A stretch of 64,000 bases of DNA, taken from assembly GCF_910592395.1 (NCBI RefSeq), contig NC_088310.1, positions 26,491,491 through 26,555,490 on the forward strand, in the 5' to 3' direction. This DNA is from Lineus longissimus (lineage: Eukaryota > Nemertea > Pilidiophora > Heteronemertea > Lineidae). A model generated the notes under the pieces. That model was not told where the DNA came from, searched no databases, and saw only the letters and a list, made by a program, of their open reading frames with translations. Below are positions 1 through 38,880 of this stretch, piece by piece. The position numbers and the translations under genes are program-made. The first letter of the stretch is position 1. Every line of letters begins with the position of its first letter.

Positions 1-2059
1 TCGTTCTAGGAACCTGTTGATTCCTGAGGATTTACTGCAACCTGTCTGAGGATCACCATTTCACGGTCTGGTTTTTCTATAGGAACCACAGCTGAGCTGG
101 GCATCTTATAGAGGAAAGGTGGGTGCTGAGTCCATCCAATCCTGCTGTTCACCATATTGTATTGGTGATAAGACAATGTTTGGATGATACGCATTGAAAT
201 TCATGTCTAGTGTCATGGCTTGTGCCTTCAATCGAGTGAAAATCAACCATGTGCTCTGATGGACTGGTTTTGTGGTCCAGGGCATCATGCTATGAACTCC
301 GACACAGAACGCATACTGTAATCTGTGAAATGCCGTAAAATGAATCCTCCATATACTTCAAGTTCCCATACTGTGTGAACATCTTGAACCACTTCTCGAC
401 TCCGAATGAACACCAGGCCAGGTCAGTCAGGTCAAAGCTGCAAACTATCAACTACTAAGAACCATCAGCTTGAAAACCTCAAAGCCAGGTGCCACACTTT
501 TTATGACTAGCCACCTGTCTGGTGAGTGCGCTAACTGCCAACACAGCTACATCTTATTGATTTATTCGATTGGTTTGCGCTGACCTCAACCAGTTACTCA
601 TCTTAGCTCGGTAACTTCATTTTGGTTGAGATAAAATTGACCACAAGTGGTAAGATAAGCATGGTATCACTGAAATACTATTTATTCTCAAGCTTCAAAT
701 TTACTTGATAGACAGGTCAGTCATGTACATTGGATGTACTCTGCAGACAACTGTGTCTGCATTTCCACCCTGAGTGTGTGCACAGTTGGCCTTGTATAAA
801 TAAGTTAGAACACTAACAACCGAGAACCATAAGTTCCTTCAAGCTTGGTTTCAGAAAGGTAGCACAGTTCTGAGAGGCCACGTGCCAAGGGTGGATACGA
901 GTTTACAGAGAACTGTGCACGAGATGGACCCTATGGTCAAACCTGGTACTCTCTGCACCCAAGGCTTGCCGGGTTAAAAATAAGGCTAGTCTTAATAGCA
1001 TCAAGGTGGTTAATTTGTGTAGTAGTCGTAAAATATTCCCACGGTTTAAACGCCCGATTACATGACTCATCCAGTCACTGAGGTTAAGTTAAGACAACGA
1101 TTACCCTTCAAACATCTTCAACCACAACTCACAAACGCTGCGTTGGCAGATTTTCTTATCTTAGTAAATCATTTGCAAACGCCTTTAAGACCTATCTAAC
1201 TAACCGTCAGGTTAGCTGCCGATGCAGAAAAATCCCACTACAAAGTTCTAATGCGAGTTGTGTTTATGTTTTACAAATCTCAGCATATACTTGAGTTATC
1301 AGATTACGAAAGCGTGATGATGCGTCTGACTCATCACCCAACTCCAATGGAACATCAGATAAAACAACTCTACTTGTTGCATGACAGTTCATACAGCCTT
1401 TTAGTTTTAGTGCAGAAAAAGCTCAGCTCATAAATCATGAGACAAACTACTAGGAAATATAGTCCAAGATGGAATATCCTATTTCACAACCAAATGAATA
1501 TTGAACTGTTTCAAGCTTGGATGACAGCCAATGATTTCAACATAATCAAATGATCTGATAAAGAAGTATTAGACTATAATTTGACAATAGGCTACTAATT
1601 CATACTTTAGGAGCATATTTCATTTCAAGGAGGGATGAGTCATGAAAATTGATTGAAACACAACAAGTGTACTCGAAAATGACTCTGTGCATGTATAAAC
1701 CGATTCCTCAGTACACACCTTGATGAGATGATCACATGAAATTTATGAACCAGGCTGAGCTAAGTGATGACTAATCTTTGGGTGGCTTCATGACTACTAC
1801 TAGAGACACCTGTACAAAGTGAGACCAACTAAAGTATTGAGCAGAAGACAGTTCTGACACCTGTTGTTAGTTATGGAAAAATGGAAAGTCTGGATTGGAA
1901 TCCAAGGCTCGGCAGCAGAAGAGTTGCATTGGCTGCCTGTTACATTAACACAAGAACAAGCACCACTGGACAAGACTTGTAACGAAAGAGAAGCTCGAAC
2001 ATCAGTTGGTACCGCGCTCTTCTGGCAGCAAAACCAGAATTTTCAATTTTTCGACCTAC
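1..2059. other. Region downstream of eIF5, no gene resolved
   Basis: No convincing coding exon is seen on either strand. The last few codons of eIF5 and its 3' UTR probably lie here. Minus-strand AATAAA-type signals (TTTATT on the plus strand) occur near 558-563 and 680-685 and would suit the end of a long eIF5 3' UTR. The short open frames at the left edge have no recognisable domain. Confidence 0.5.
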
Positions 2060-5000
2060 CTGTACATCCCCATCTTCGTCATCTTCATCCTCATCTTCCT
2101 CATCACTTGCCTCCTCTTCCTCAGCCTCAGCCAACCACTTCAACATCGGCTCAGCATTCTTGTGGATTTCTTCACTCACTGATTTCTCGACGTACTTCTT
2201 AGTTGGCTGAAAATTCAAAATATGACTTTGATTACCGACGTTCTTAATCACAGACACATTCTGGATCATATAGAAGGTCAGAGATGGACTAGACGCAGTA
2301 CGGCCCAATATTTCAGCCTATGTCTAGTGTTGAACATCAAAATAAAGGTGTCACACATTCGGGTGCACAATATTGACTTCATGGAATGTGTCTTGGGTGT
2401 GTATAAGGCTGACGTTACATAGGCCTCATTCGTTCACTTCCCACATGTCACGTTCCAGCTTTACTTAACGTTCCTCGGTGAATGCACGGCCCTGTGGCAT
2501 GCATTCAGTGAGGAACGAACGCATTAAGGGGAACGTGACATGTGGGAAGTGAACGAATGAGGCCTATGTAACGATAGCCTAATGGGCCTCAGCAACAAAA
2601 GACGTACTGTACTCAAGTTGTGCAACTTGTCAGCCCTGCTTACCTTCTCACCCCATTCCAGGATAACCTCTTCCTCAAGAATTTCCAGGTCATACAGGGA
2701 TTTGATGATGTGAGGAACTTTAGGCAGAAGGGTATCTCTGTGCACCTTCCCGACCAGCAGTTCAAAGCCACCGAGCAGGTAGCGCTGTGCTTTGATGTTT
2801 TCATGGCAGAACTGAAACAGAAATAGAAATACTGTATCAAAATGGATGACAGAACTGAAAGAAGAGCAGTCAACTCAAAGGTTTACTGACAGGAAGAGGA
2901 CCTCTACAGCGAACTACCCCAGCCAACAACCTGTGACTTCAGAGAGGTGGTAGTGGTAGTGACCACTTCTCAATGAAGTTTTACACTTGACTCTCATCTC
3001 TCCCATCAGGCCCTGCTGTGACTTTATCCTTATCCGTCTCCAGTAAACTTAGCAGGCACTGAATTGAGGCTAATGATCTTTCCACGGGACAGGCCCAAGA
3101 AAACTCACCCTCAGGAATACCACCCAGTACTTCTTCAGGTCGTTGAGGACATCTTCAGTCAGCAACAGTTCGACCAGCACCAAGGGGGCCCTGTCGCGCA
3201 CTTCAAGGCGGTCTGCTTCAGCAAGGATGGACTTGTCATGGCCCACTATCTCATTCTTCATAAGTTTATTCTGAAATTGTAAACAAGAATGTTAGAGAAA
3301 GGGCATTCAGGCTTTGAACAGAGATTACCACATGACGTTTACTCATCTTTTTGCTACGGTTGATCTGCAGTGTGGGACACGGAAGACACCCCTTCAGCAC
3401 CACTGACCCCTGGAGCGGTACAGTGCTGCCATCTTCAAATGATACTTTTAACGAACGCTTAGCTCCCTGCTTATCATTTGCTAAATGCTTTCACAATGGC
3501 TTGCGCGAGGTGTGGATGAGAAGTCTGATTATGACAGGTCACAAGATCCTTTTGGTAACTTAGAGTCCCACAAGTCTCAGGATTGAACAGACTTGATCTG
3601 GACAATCCTGTTGTGATATGTGCACGTTGGTCAGTCAAATGTCCTTATTTAGTCTTTACCTTGACAAACTTGTAGAAGATGTCCAGCCTTTCACTTGATG
3701 ACTTCTCCAGGTCATCATCCATAGTGAGGGCCTTAGCAGCATGAGAGAGCTCTTCCATCCTGGCCTTGATTTCCTCCTCGTTGAAGTCTTCACCCCAATC
3801 ATCATCATCCTCGTCATCGTCCTTTAGCTTGGCCTTGTTGACATGATTCTGAACAGAAAATACCAAGAACGATGAATGCCTTCAAAACAATCATGTATGC
3901 TATACAAGTACACAACACAATCTTCATTGCAGAAGTCCAACAGTCAAGTGCTTTGTGCACACATTGATATCAGTATTCACTATTGGATTTTACAGCCGAA
4001 TATAATAACATTCAGATATGTGTACAGTATGACAAAGAGTGGAATAGTGTCTCACTCCTCTCATGAGAACTCTGCAGCTGTTCTCGATGATATGAAACTA
4101 GAGATATGGTTTTATACATTCGATTGATATCTAATTATCGACAGTTGAAGAGCTGACTCTCTGAACTGAGGTTCTTCAGGTACAACCATGAATTACTTCT
4201 TAAATCCTACTCAATTCTATTGTGTATAGTTACAATGGCTACACTACAAACTGTTTGCAATGGAATTGTCAGTGCATCTGACAATATTTCTAGAGTTTGC
4301 AGTTCATTCCAATGATTCAAAGTTCAGGACTTTTTGAAAGTCAGCCTGGCAAGTGTCAGAGGATGGGTAATGACAATGCTCAATACCTTATCTTTAGCAG
4401 GTGTTTTCTCCTTAGAAGGCGTCGTTTCCCTGACAGCTTCCTTGGGACTGGCAGCATCACCATTAGTAGTGTTATTGTGATTGCCCTCGGGACTGGAGCG
4501 TCCCTTCTTTTCATTCTCCTTCTCCTTGCGTTTGGCAGCCTTCTTGTCCTTCTTAGACGGAGTAGCAGCAGGACCATCCTGCAGAGATTCAAAATTTACA
4601 ATGAAATTTCTTTTGAGTTGAATACAATTTCCAGGAAAGAGCTATCGCTTATCAAATAGGTGGTGGTTCTAACTGCTGGCAAAGCTGACAGCTTACTTTG
4701 TTTGTCTGGCAACCTCTGTCAAAATTTGTATGAAAATGCCTAAACCTGGAAGTGAAACTCATCAATGCTATTTTTGCTCGACTTTTTTACTTACAGCTGG
4801 ATTCTTCAAGATGAAGGTAGTCAGCTTGTGTGTCATATCAACCATCCCTACATAGCCACAGGCAATGCAACGTTGGTTGATCTTCTGTTTCTTGATCAAT
4901 ACAACCTGAAGAGGAAAATAAGAAAAAGTTTAATAACTGTCGGATATTTCTTTGAGACCATTCTAAATTCAAATATCTATCTTTCTATCAAGTTTATTCC

Positions 5001-6146
5001 AAATTACCCACTCAAATTAACTTTTTTACACTCCTTGTCTTTTCAACGGAATTTTTCTGAAGAAGAAATACTCAAAGCAGAGGGCACTCTTGTAAACAGG
5101 GAGATAGGGCTACTGGGCCAATTGTCTTTTTAAATCTTGGCCTCGTAACCTCAGGCATGGCAGCTTGTCACTGGCATTTACTCAAGTGACATCTGCACAA
5201 TTTTTTTAATAGGAATGACACTTGGAAGCGAGACAACATCATATTGATACTTACAAGATCGGTTTCAGGGTTTTCACATTGTTGGCAGAGCACGAATTTC
5301 TTAATAAAGTTATGCAACAATTCTTCAAGCTTTGCGGGATCATGTGAACCATTAACTATGTAACGATCATTCTTAAGATCAAATTGGGTTTGGGCACCAA
5401 GTTCACATCCGAAGTATTTGGTAGGATCTGTAAAAAGAGAAAACTAACTCCTGTCAGGAAGCTGCAGTAAACTACCGGTATCATTTAAAATCTAAGAATG
5501 ATGCCACAAACTGGGACAATCTTGTGATTTCACTCTGGTATTCAAGAGACTGGAGTCTGTTGGGAAAGGCTGGTTGACGTAATAGGTTACACAAAAGGGA
5601 GGTCTGCGACATTTCGCCATCTCTGCTGTTGATATTTTCCTTTCAAAATCTTGCGCGATACACCAAACCACACCAGTCTGACATATTTGAGTGGTGCCAA
5701 GACTGTATGATTATGATACTTACAAGTAGGGGGTCTGGAGAGAGCTTTAGCGATCTCTGGCATGTTGACAATGACTGTTTTGATCCCGTTACCTTTGCCC
5801 TCCACCTGACAATAGAAAATTGAAAATAGGTCACTACAAAAGAATATGCCATTGTACAAACTGTAAGAAAAAACTTTTAGAGTAATTCAAATGATCTCAT
5901 TTGTGTGAAACTGATGGGATTCTATTCAAACCACATGGCAGCAACGACCTCTGCCATGATAGCTAGTTCTTTCCTTGATTGATGGAAGGTTAAGTCAATT
6001 TCTAATGTATTTCAAACTCCTTTCATTTCATCACGTGGCAGTTGAAATCATACTGGGGGAAAGATACATACCTTAGCTATCAGCTTGGGCATTTTGTACC
6101 GATAGAACTGGTCGTCCGCCTTGTTGATGTTGACATTGACAGCCAT
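2060..6146 (-). CDS. EIF5: Eukaryotic translation initiation factor 5 (eIF5), C-terminal end not located
   Basis: eIF5 is the GTPase-activating protein for eIF2 in the 43S preinitiation complex and acts in the cytoplasm. Nine coding exons keep phase: 6146-6072, 5805-5724, 5427-5255, 4905-4795, 4578-4387, 3848-3660, 3270-3109, 2811-2644 and 2206-2060, giving about 433 residues (human is about 431). Residues 1-25 carry the family start with the DQFYRYKMP segment, whose Arg16 matches the catalytic Arg finger. [15 protein letters not shown] follows. Exons 3 and 4 supply the CxxC pairs (CQQC, CIAC) of the zinc ribbon. Exon 5 is a Lys/Glu-rich linker, exon 6 contains DDDDWGED, and exons 6-9 form the HEAT-like W2 domain ending in acidic patches ([10 protein letters not shown]). 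The last exon ends at CAG before GTAGGT; the final short exon was not found. Read-through would instead add about 40 unrelated residues to a stop near 1940. Identity is secure. Confidence 0.93.
2405..2581. mobile_element. Inverted-repeat MITE, copy 1
   Basis: About 177 bp in the eIF5 intron between exons 8 and 9. The arms share CATAGGCCTCATTCGTTCAC and GACATGTGGGAAGTGAACGA type sequence over roughly 50 bp, and the centre contains CCTCGGTGAATGCACG. Its family matches the copy at 29831. The flanks read TAA on both sides. Confidence 0.82.
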
Positions 6147-6303
6147 TTTGAGTTCAGATGTGCTTTGTTTTTCCAATGATATAAGTATCTATTCTGATTC
6201 AATAATAGGCAGTTCTTGCAGAAATTCATAAAAAAAGATTTAGTGGGTGATCGCTTTAGTTCACCTATGTGGTGCAATATAACTAGCCGGCTTTGCAGCA
6301 AAT
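6147..6303 (-). promoter_or_regulatory. EIF5: eIF5 5' UTR part of the first coding exon
   Basis: On the minus strand a pyrimidine-rich tract ending in TTTTCCAG places a 3' splice site just upstream of 6303. The exon would run from 6303 through the ATG at 6146 to the donor after 6072, so at least one noncoding exon lies further upstream. Confidence 0.5.
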
Positions 6304-6852
6304 CTGGAAAAGAAAAACGGTTAGAACCTTAAGTTCAACAACCACAGAGAAGACCATTGGGTCTTAATTTTTTGGCATGTGCCTCTCGACATTGTTCACA
6401 TTTCAGCACTGTGCAACAACATTTTTGGTCCACAATGTCAATTGTCATCTTTGATTCATGTTTATGTCAGTCAGTCAGTCACTTCTGTATTGCTGGTCGT
6501 TGTGCAATATCACTTTGCGGCAAGAAGAAGAGTCGGCATATCGCCAATTTTCATTGGGAGTTAACCTCATCACATAAATGGCGATACAACGCAGAAGTGG
6601 CAATATATCACGCAACGTTACGACGTTTCTGAAAACACCAAATATGGGAGTATAAATTGAGGTTTTGCCGGCCAGCCGGACGCCCCCATATTATCTGAAT
6701 CTCCTGTGGCTGTCTAAAGTCTGAGCATGGAAATGCCATGCAGTTCTTTATCCTGTGCATAAAATCAAAATTTTCCGTCGATTCAGGTATCAATTCATTG
6801 AGCATTCTCTTTCTTATTTCACGAAGTTAGTTATTTTTAGGATCTTACTCAC

Positions 6853-6990
6853 CGTTTCGACTCAACAAAGTCATAAAACCGCTGGAAAGAGAGTGTCTGG
6901 AAACGTGAGCGAGCAATGGCGTCGATTTGGAGGACAACGTGCCAGATGGCGAGAAAAAGTAGGCTCGTTTGGTGTGAAACACACCAAAAT
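6853..6990 (-). promoter_or_regulatory. EIF5: Candidate noncoding exon 1 and promoter region of eIF5
   Basis: A strong minus-strand donor (CG|GTGAGTAAG) sits at 6852/6853 and faces the acceptor at 6303. The upstream edge near 6990 is a guess, and no TATA box is obvious. This is inferred from splice-site placement only. Confidence 0.3.
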
Positions 6991-6999
6991 CTGCAAAGA

Positions 7000-9900
7000 C
7001 AACAAAGTACAAATGATATTTAGACAATGATTAAAACGTTAACAATGTCAAAATTGTATTAATTTATTGAAATTCACAGAAATAAGGGCATGAAAAGAGG
7101 ACAGAAACACGCACAAGATTATAATTCCTGGTGCAATAGGAATATTACAATTGCGTAGCAAGTGCCCGTATTTTCTAGAACCTAGGTCCTTATTGACAGA
7201 TGTTTTGTACACGAATTGTGTACATTGCCCCTCTCAAATATTTTCTTGAAAGCGAGGTAAAACATTCTCGCAAGGTGCTCCTACCGAAGAGAATCACCTC
7301 GAACATCAGGACAATTCCGCCATTGATGACATCGTGGCTGCCCAAAACTATTTCTTTTGAGCTCGATTTGAAACCTTTTTCAAATAGGATATTCAAACGT
7401 TATAATCAGCTAAAAATATTTTTATCAAGAAACCAATCTAAGTGAAGAGAAGAGAAGCTAAGTTAAGCTAAGAGAACATCGAACAAACTGTCAAATATTG
7501 TCAAATAAGCTTATCATAGTAATTAACTATTTTGGCCAAATCACTCCGCAACATGCGCGACCGCGTCACAATCTTTATGCGAACTAATATTTTTAAATGG
7601 TAACGACGATGGGCAGCAGAGGGACTCAATGTTCCAAAATACCCCTGTACTCGGCTCTCGCGAGAAGTCGGCGGTCCGCCATATTTGATGAATTGACACC
7701 GAATAGATCAAGAAGTGTAAAAATAATCGATAAATTCATCCATGCCATTGATCCGATTTCAATATAAACTGTTCCTAATGAAAGATAAGGACATGTCAGA
7801 TACAATGGATGAAGGACAGTTTGAATTGTACTTTTGATATGTGTGAAATGGCCATCTAAGCGAAGCTTGTTTTCTGTCTGCTGTCCACCTCTGTATTGAA
7901 TGCATTGTTCACGCCTGTACATTTGACTGTACATGGAGTCGGTGTAAACACTGAACTGTCTTCGACTGAGCTGCTGAGCAGAGAGGCTGCCGAACGGACG
8001 AAAAGCGACGCATTGCTGCCCTTCGCACAGTTAAGAAAAATTGAAGTCTCACTTCTGATAATCTTCAAGTGTTTTTCAAGGTAAGGACTACACTAAGTCA
8101 AAACTGACAAAAGCATTGCAAGAAATATGGCTGGAGTAAATCTGCGTCGGCTACACTGTTGTAATTGCCACTTCTCTGCGTTACATCGTGGTTTATGTCA
8201 TACTCATGACTACAATTCCCATTAAAAAGTGGCAATATAACACACAATCTTCTCACAACCTGGCGATAGTATACAATATAGAGCGACATTACTAGAATAC
8301 TACAGTAAGAGCGCAATGACCAAGGCAATGTAACTTGACTTGTATATAAATTTCATGCTTTGTTTCTCAGTTCACCCCATATTGAGTCAGATTATCATGG
8401 CCATACCATTATGACATGTATGATTTTTCTGTAGTAGCTGATCATAAAAGCAGATGGCACTGCTGTCTAGTCTTACATGTATTCTAAACTGTGTGCGGAC
8501 TCCAAGAAATCAATACTTGTTCTGCTGTCGTGCCTTTATTGATTTTGATCAATAAAAACTTCCAGCCATTCAATTCCCAATGTGTCAATCATAACTCCTA
8601 GAGATAATGGACGATTGTACTCTGTGTATAAAGATGCAGATGTTACCACATTGTAATCCTTCCGTTCTGCGCTCATCTTGGTCATGTGATTGGCACGAGG
8701 ATCTACACTTGGAGTTATTCGTCCATTACGTTCTGTATTGATATAATGTATTTAAAAATGTATTGAAAGTATTTCATGACAATTTTATGCCATTAAAATG
8801 GGTGTTTTTCAGCTTTCCAATAAAAATTTGATCTGACTGCATATCAATGATCAATCCATGTGTACTCATTGCCCTATTCCAGGCTAAGGAAACAAGTTGC
8901 GCTGCAAAATGAATGAGTGGCTGAGGTATGATGTGATGTGTTTAGGTTGACTTGCACACTAGTTCCATGTTTTGGATCTGGATTTCCTTACCAAGTTCAG
9001 TCCGGAGTTGGTTTCCACTTTCGCCTCCTTTGTTTACGTGGCACACTTCTTGTCTGTCCAAACGTGATCTGTCTGTCAGTGTCTATTCTGTACAAAAAGA
9101 CATCTTTTGTTGTTTCTGTCTTCTTCTTTTACTCTTGCCTTTGTTCACTCTTGTTGACGGCTCTCTACATGTAGGTCAGGGGGTGTCCAAAACAAAAAGA
9201 AGTCATGTGACGCCATTTCTTGGATGGCACAACATGACTGCCCATGATAGTAAGTGCCATAAAGTAAGCACTTTTAAGAGTACTAATACTATTATGCATC
9301 ATGCAACCCATCATTGTTATGTTGTAGAACTATTGAACATGCTGAAGCAGCATACTGCCAACTGACAGTGGGAGAGGTCTTCCGAAATAATCTAATTGAG
9401 TAGCCACTCTACAGTGTATGTAGTTTGAAAGGTTGTTGATTTCCCTGTGGATGAGGCAAAATGATGAAAAGTCATATTTGAACCAATGCCCGCACATTAA
9501 TCCAGACATATTGATTTGTCAAAGGAATAGGAAGTGTGGTGGGAACAAAAAATATACATGCACACTCATTATGGTTTAAGTCATTTTTCTGATCAGACTT
9601 ATCAGACTGGTCGTATGTTTAGATCAGTAGGCATCCTTGACTCAGTGTTGTTTGCAATGGTCATCGCAGACCCTCGCCTGTGACTCTGAGACTGAGAAGA
9701 ATTGGGGTGATAGCAGATCAATCTGCCAACAATATAAAACCCAATGATTATCCGGGAATATCCCTTTGATTTAAATCATTGCCTTTATAACAGCCAGGCC
9801 ATTAAAATGTCAAATAAAACTGTTCTGTCTTATCACAGTTGATATTCACTATAAATAAAGCCTAATGCATTCTTGATGAATTATCTTCATTTCACGTAAC

Positions 9901-10304
9901 ATGCCTAAGGCATAAGAAAATGTCTTCCTTTGATATCCGTACAAAAATATCTGATAATTCACTTTTGTTTTGGTAGTTGAGATTATCACTATTTGTGTGG
10001 TGTAAGTATTATATCGCCCGGTATGTAAAGTTTGCACAGGATTATATTTGCGTTGGGCTGTGGCCATTGTTACACCGGTGTCGTATGAGACGACATACGG
10101 GCAGATGTTGAATATAAAATATGAAATCAATAATCTGAACCAGGCCTGGTACCATAGATTCCATTTAATATTGTATTTTGTATCTGATGTGCTGGGAGCT
10201 AGGCCTATGCACCACAGTACAGGACACATCGGCTATAGTACTTGGATATATTGGACGTGTGGTTTGTGTATTTAGTTGACCAGCTTCGTGTCTTCACTGA
10301 AATT
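7000..10304. other. Intergenic region between eIF5 and KLC; possible noncoding exon at 7870-8081
   Basis: The two genes diverge from this interval, so it should hold both promoters. A good plus-strand donor (TTTTTCAAG|GTAAGG) follows 8081 and is preceded by about 200 bp without a recognisable protein domain, so it could end a noncoding first exon. A plus-strand AATAAA lies near 8549-8554. I see no protein-coding gene and no tRNA or rRNA. Confidence 0.35.
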
Positions 10305-35292
<24,988 letters not shown>

Positions 35293-38200
35293 CAGCTTTG
35301 TTAATTGTAGTGTTTATAGGCTTTATTCAGCTGTGCCCACAGTTTCATGGGGAGTTCATATTCTAACCATATCCAGATGTACTTTGGGACCACAGTGACA
35401 CCAAATGTTGACATTTGGGGTTCGAATCTGAATGTAGAAATTGTTAAGAGAGTTATGGACTGTCATAACTGTTTACATTCACAGCCTCAGAATGCCCTCA
35501 ATGAGAACGTGTGCTTGACGAGAGTTTGACTACATTGATAGTAACTCTGAAGACATCTTCAGGATTGGCTTTTCGGTGTCGGCGTCATTGCGATTATATC
35601 CTTTCGAGCAATGTTGCGGAATCTTTCCTAACAAATGTCCTTCTGTTGAGAGAAGGGCATATAGATACAAGACCTTCCTGTTCTTGTGATTTATAATCCT
35701 GCTTTTTTATATCCCGACACATTTTGGAATTTTGGTGACGATCACCTCTATTCCAAAAGAACATATCCAGATATAAATGATCGGCATGATCGGGGAACAG
35801 TGGGGGTCTTCTTAATATCCTGTTTTTCGGGTTAAAAAAATTGTGTACTAGTCTTTCTGTGCTTTCCCAATGTACATTTGGATGCGGTGATCTCTGTGGC
35901 ATTTCAATGTATACATATCTTATGTAGAGCATTTGCATTTAAAATCACGGTTCTGTGATATGTGTGCAGAGAGTCGCTGGCTGTAGACTAATAATCATTA
36001 GCTTGTTGCAAGGTCTTTTTATTTCCAAGTGGATGAACTGCAAATTGAAAACTCAAACAGTCTTAGGGTTTATAGGAGTGATTTTGTAACTAATTGTCTG
36101 TTTGTAAACACATTACCAACGGGATTTTCACAAAGAGTCAATTGTTTTCTGAAAATTGTGTTTAAATGACACTGCTTTTTCATCAACACTACATACATGT
36201 GTGTTTATGAAATTGGGTTTATAGATACCGGGTATTTGAAATAGTGACGTATTTTAATAGTTGGTAAGCACCTGAAACTGTGGGCACAGTGTTTTCATCT
36301 GCAAGCTCGGTGTGATATGCTATATGGTTATGTAAAGCATAATCATTCCATATAGGACATGACATATATCCATGGTCTGCATGCTGCATGTGTGTGTAGG
36401 GTCCGTCTTGTTATCAGAGTTGGGCAAACATAGTGCAGCCATGCCACTAATCCGGATGGGAAAACGTTTGACCTTGTCATGATGACGGTTGTATTTGACT
36501 TGGCTGTGCAGATCTTTCTAATCGAGTGCGTGATGGACGAATTAGTCATGAAATAGGACTTGTACTCTTTCGGGCCTGGGACTGGAAACATATAGATAAG
36601 GTTAAAAAACATGTTAGACCTTCAATTTTCTGACTCTGACAGAAACTTTGAGAAAAGAAATGAACCTCAAGTTCAGTTTTAGTGTTCCTTCGGGGACTGT
36701 CTGAGGGCCTATGATCTACAGGTTGTCGTAACCTCTCTCGTTCACCTAGAGGCCCAAGTCTGAGCCCTGAAGCCTAACAGAAGAATGGTGATGATGATGA
36801 TGATGAAAAACACCTCACCTTGTGACAAGGAAGAGCAATCTGGTACTCGTGGTTCTTAACTTTTCTCAACTTCTGTCCTTGTGTCTTCTTCGCTGTAAAG
36901 TTGCCTAATCTAATGTGCCCTCGTTTTCATCGGTGATAAAATGTATTCAAATTCTAAATATTATGTGAATGACCGTCGTATTCTAGATGAATATCCACGT
37001 GGCAATAACATGGCTTTTGTTATGACTGCTGCTGAGCTTCTGAAAGACTGAGGGCAGTCATGTCGTGACAGTACAATTAACCTAATTTCCGGTGTAATGG
37101 AAGAAACGCTGTTCTCGCTTCATTCAAGTATATACACTGCCGTACTTTTAACGTGTGATAAAAGAGAAAGAGTCTGTTCTTGTAAATTTCATGCCCACCG
37201 CACATGATGATTTTTAACCCGATTTTCTGAAAATGCTGATTCAGGGCCGAGGACTAGGCTCTCATGTAAGACCGGAATGAGCATGTTTAGAAAATTGGAG
37301 AAAAAGAGGATCAAGTGTGGTAGGCATTATTGACTGGATATCTCTTAAAATTGTGCTGATTCTAATATAATGTGCAAATCTTAGTAACAACATACATTGT
37401 AACCAAAGTTGGAAATGTGAAATTTAGGATATGTAATTTATTAAAAAGTTGTGACCTATGTATTTGCATATGGAGTAGGGTTATGCTTGTCAGTGCAGTA
37501 GTGGTTTCAGAAACAAAATGTTGAAAAATGGCAATGATTAATTATTGGATGAATAGTGGATATCTTAAATGTGACTAACTATAGAAAGAAAATAAATAGG
37601 CTTATTTGAGAGTGAATGTCCTTGATATCTTAACTCACCCATGTCTAAAAGTGTTGTGGGTTTTAATAATAACTTCAAGATTAGTATATGGTTCATTGGT
37701 ATGCACTGACTGTTTTGCTTACTGGCCATGATAAACACAATCACTTCAAGCCGTGTGACAAGATAGTAACTACCAGTTTGTGATTTTCAACAGTTTTTCT
37801 ATACATATAAGCTTATGAGCTAATCTTCAATGTGTATGTGCCTGACATTTAGACCACCACAGGTTGGTTAAACAAGTAAAACTGAATTGCTGTCAGTCAA
37901 CTGAATTAGAGTTTGTCCATACTAAGTAAATTTAGAGTGAGTTTGTCCAGACACAGTATACTTAGAGTGAGTTTTCCATTCAAAGTCTACTTAGTATGAG
38001 TTTGTTTATGATAACTTGACTTAGAAAGAGTTTGTCTAAAGGTGGTCAATGTCTTGTGTACATTAATGTACACAAGGCCTAATCTGATGCACAGATTGAT
38101 TTAATCAGCCTAGGGTGGACTTTCATCCTGATCTGTTGGCCCCTGGCCTGTAGTTTCTTATGAATCTAGTTGTACCTTTACAGATGTATGTTTACTTTCT

Positions 38201-38640
38201 AGTGGCGAGTTTAAAGTCGCCTCTGTTAATGTAAGTTAAATTTTGTAAATTATGCTTTGTGTAAATAAGTTGCTCATAGTTGTACAGCATAGGTGGGATT
38301 ATTTGACCTCATATTGTAAAGTGGTTGGCACATGGGAAACTCAATTCTGTGAGTGCAAGTTGGAGATATCAAAATTTGGCATTCTTTTTTCTCATAAAGG
38401 CTATTATTCCTCGTTCTAAGGAATTGTATTCTATCGCTCCATTTTGCATTCACAATTTAAACCCTGTCTAGCCCAATTTAACAGATATTGCACCCAGTTT
38501 TAATCCTGCTGCCAAGGTGGGGATGTTTAAATCATGTCGCGTAGTTGTTTTCTCCTTGATTGCACCCCATTCACAGAAATCAAGAATCTTCATGACAAAA
38601 TTTTACCCAAAATCTTTTGACGCAATCCTGAGGACTGTAG
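35293..38640. other. KLC 3' UTR and intergenic sequence
   Basis: No coding exon is recognised. A plus-strand AATAAA occurs near 37592, which could end a long KLC 3' UTR. A short GAT/TGA microsatellite is near 36790. Confidence 0.4.
37909..38038. repeat. Degenerate 30-bp tandem repeat
   Basis: Four to five diverged units of about 30 bp, each starting GTTTGTC or a variant and ending with CTTAGAGTGA or similar. No coding potential. Confidence 0.65.
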
Positions 38641-38649
38641 GTTTGTGTC

Positions 38650-38880
38650 TTAACACCTTCAGCGCCGAACTACGTTGATCTACGTGGCCCAAATCCCCCT
38701 CTGAGCTGCTTATCAGAGTCTCATGGACTTCATGTAAGAACTACGCCATCGCCATCTTCAGGGCAAGGTAGGAACTGAAAAGGGCAAGGCAGGAACTGAA
38801 AAATCGTTTGGTCTTTTCAGTTCCTGCCGTGCCCTGAAGATGGCGGTGGCGTAGTTCTTTCATGAAGTCCATGAGACTCC
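38650..38880. mobile_element. Truncated copy of the TTAA-type inverted-repeat element
   Basis: The left end reads TTAACACCTTCAGCGCCGAA, as in the complete element at 59457-59789. Inner arms (GAGTCTCATGGACTTCATG and its complement, CTACGCCATCGCCATCTTCA) form a large hairpin. The outer right end (GGTGTTAA) is missing or diverged. Confidence 0.75.

Noticed and set aside
1864-2202. 112-codon plus-strand frame rich in His and Pro
   Set aside because: It is the antisense shadow of the acidic last eIF5 exon.
4380-4659. Hydrophobic plus-strand frame that looks like a membrane protein
   Set aside because: It is antisense to the Lys/Glu-rich eIF5 exon 5.
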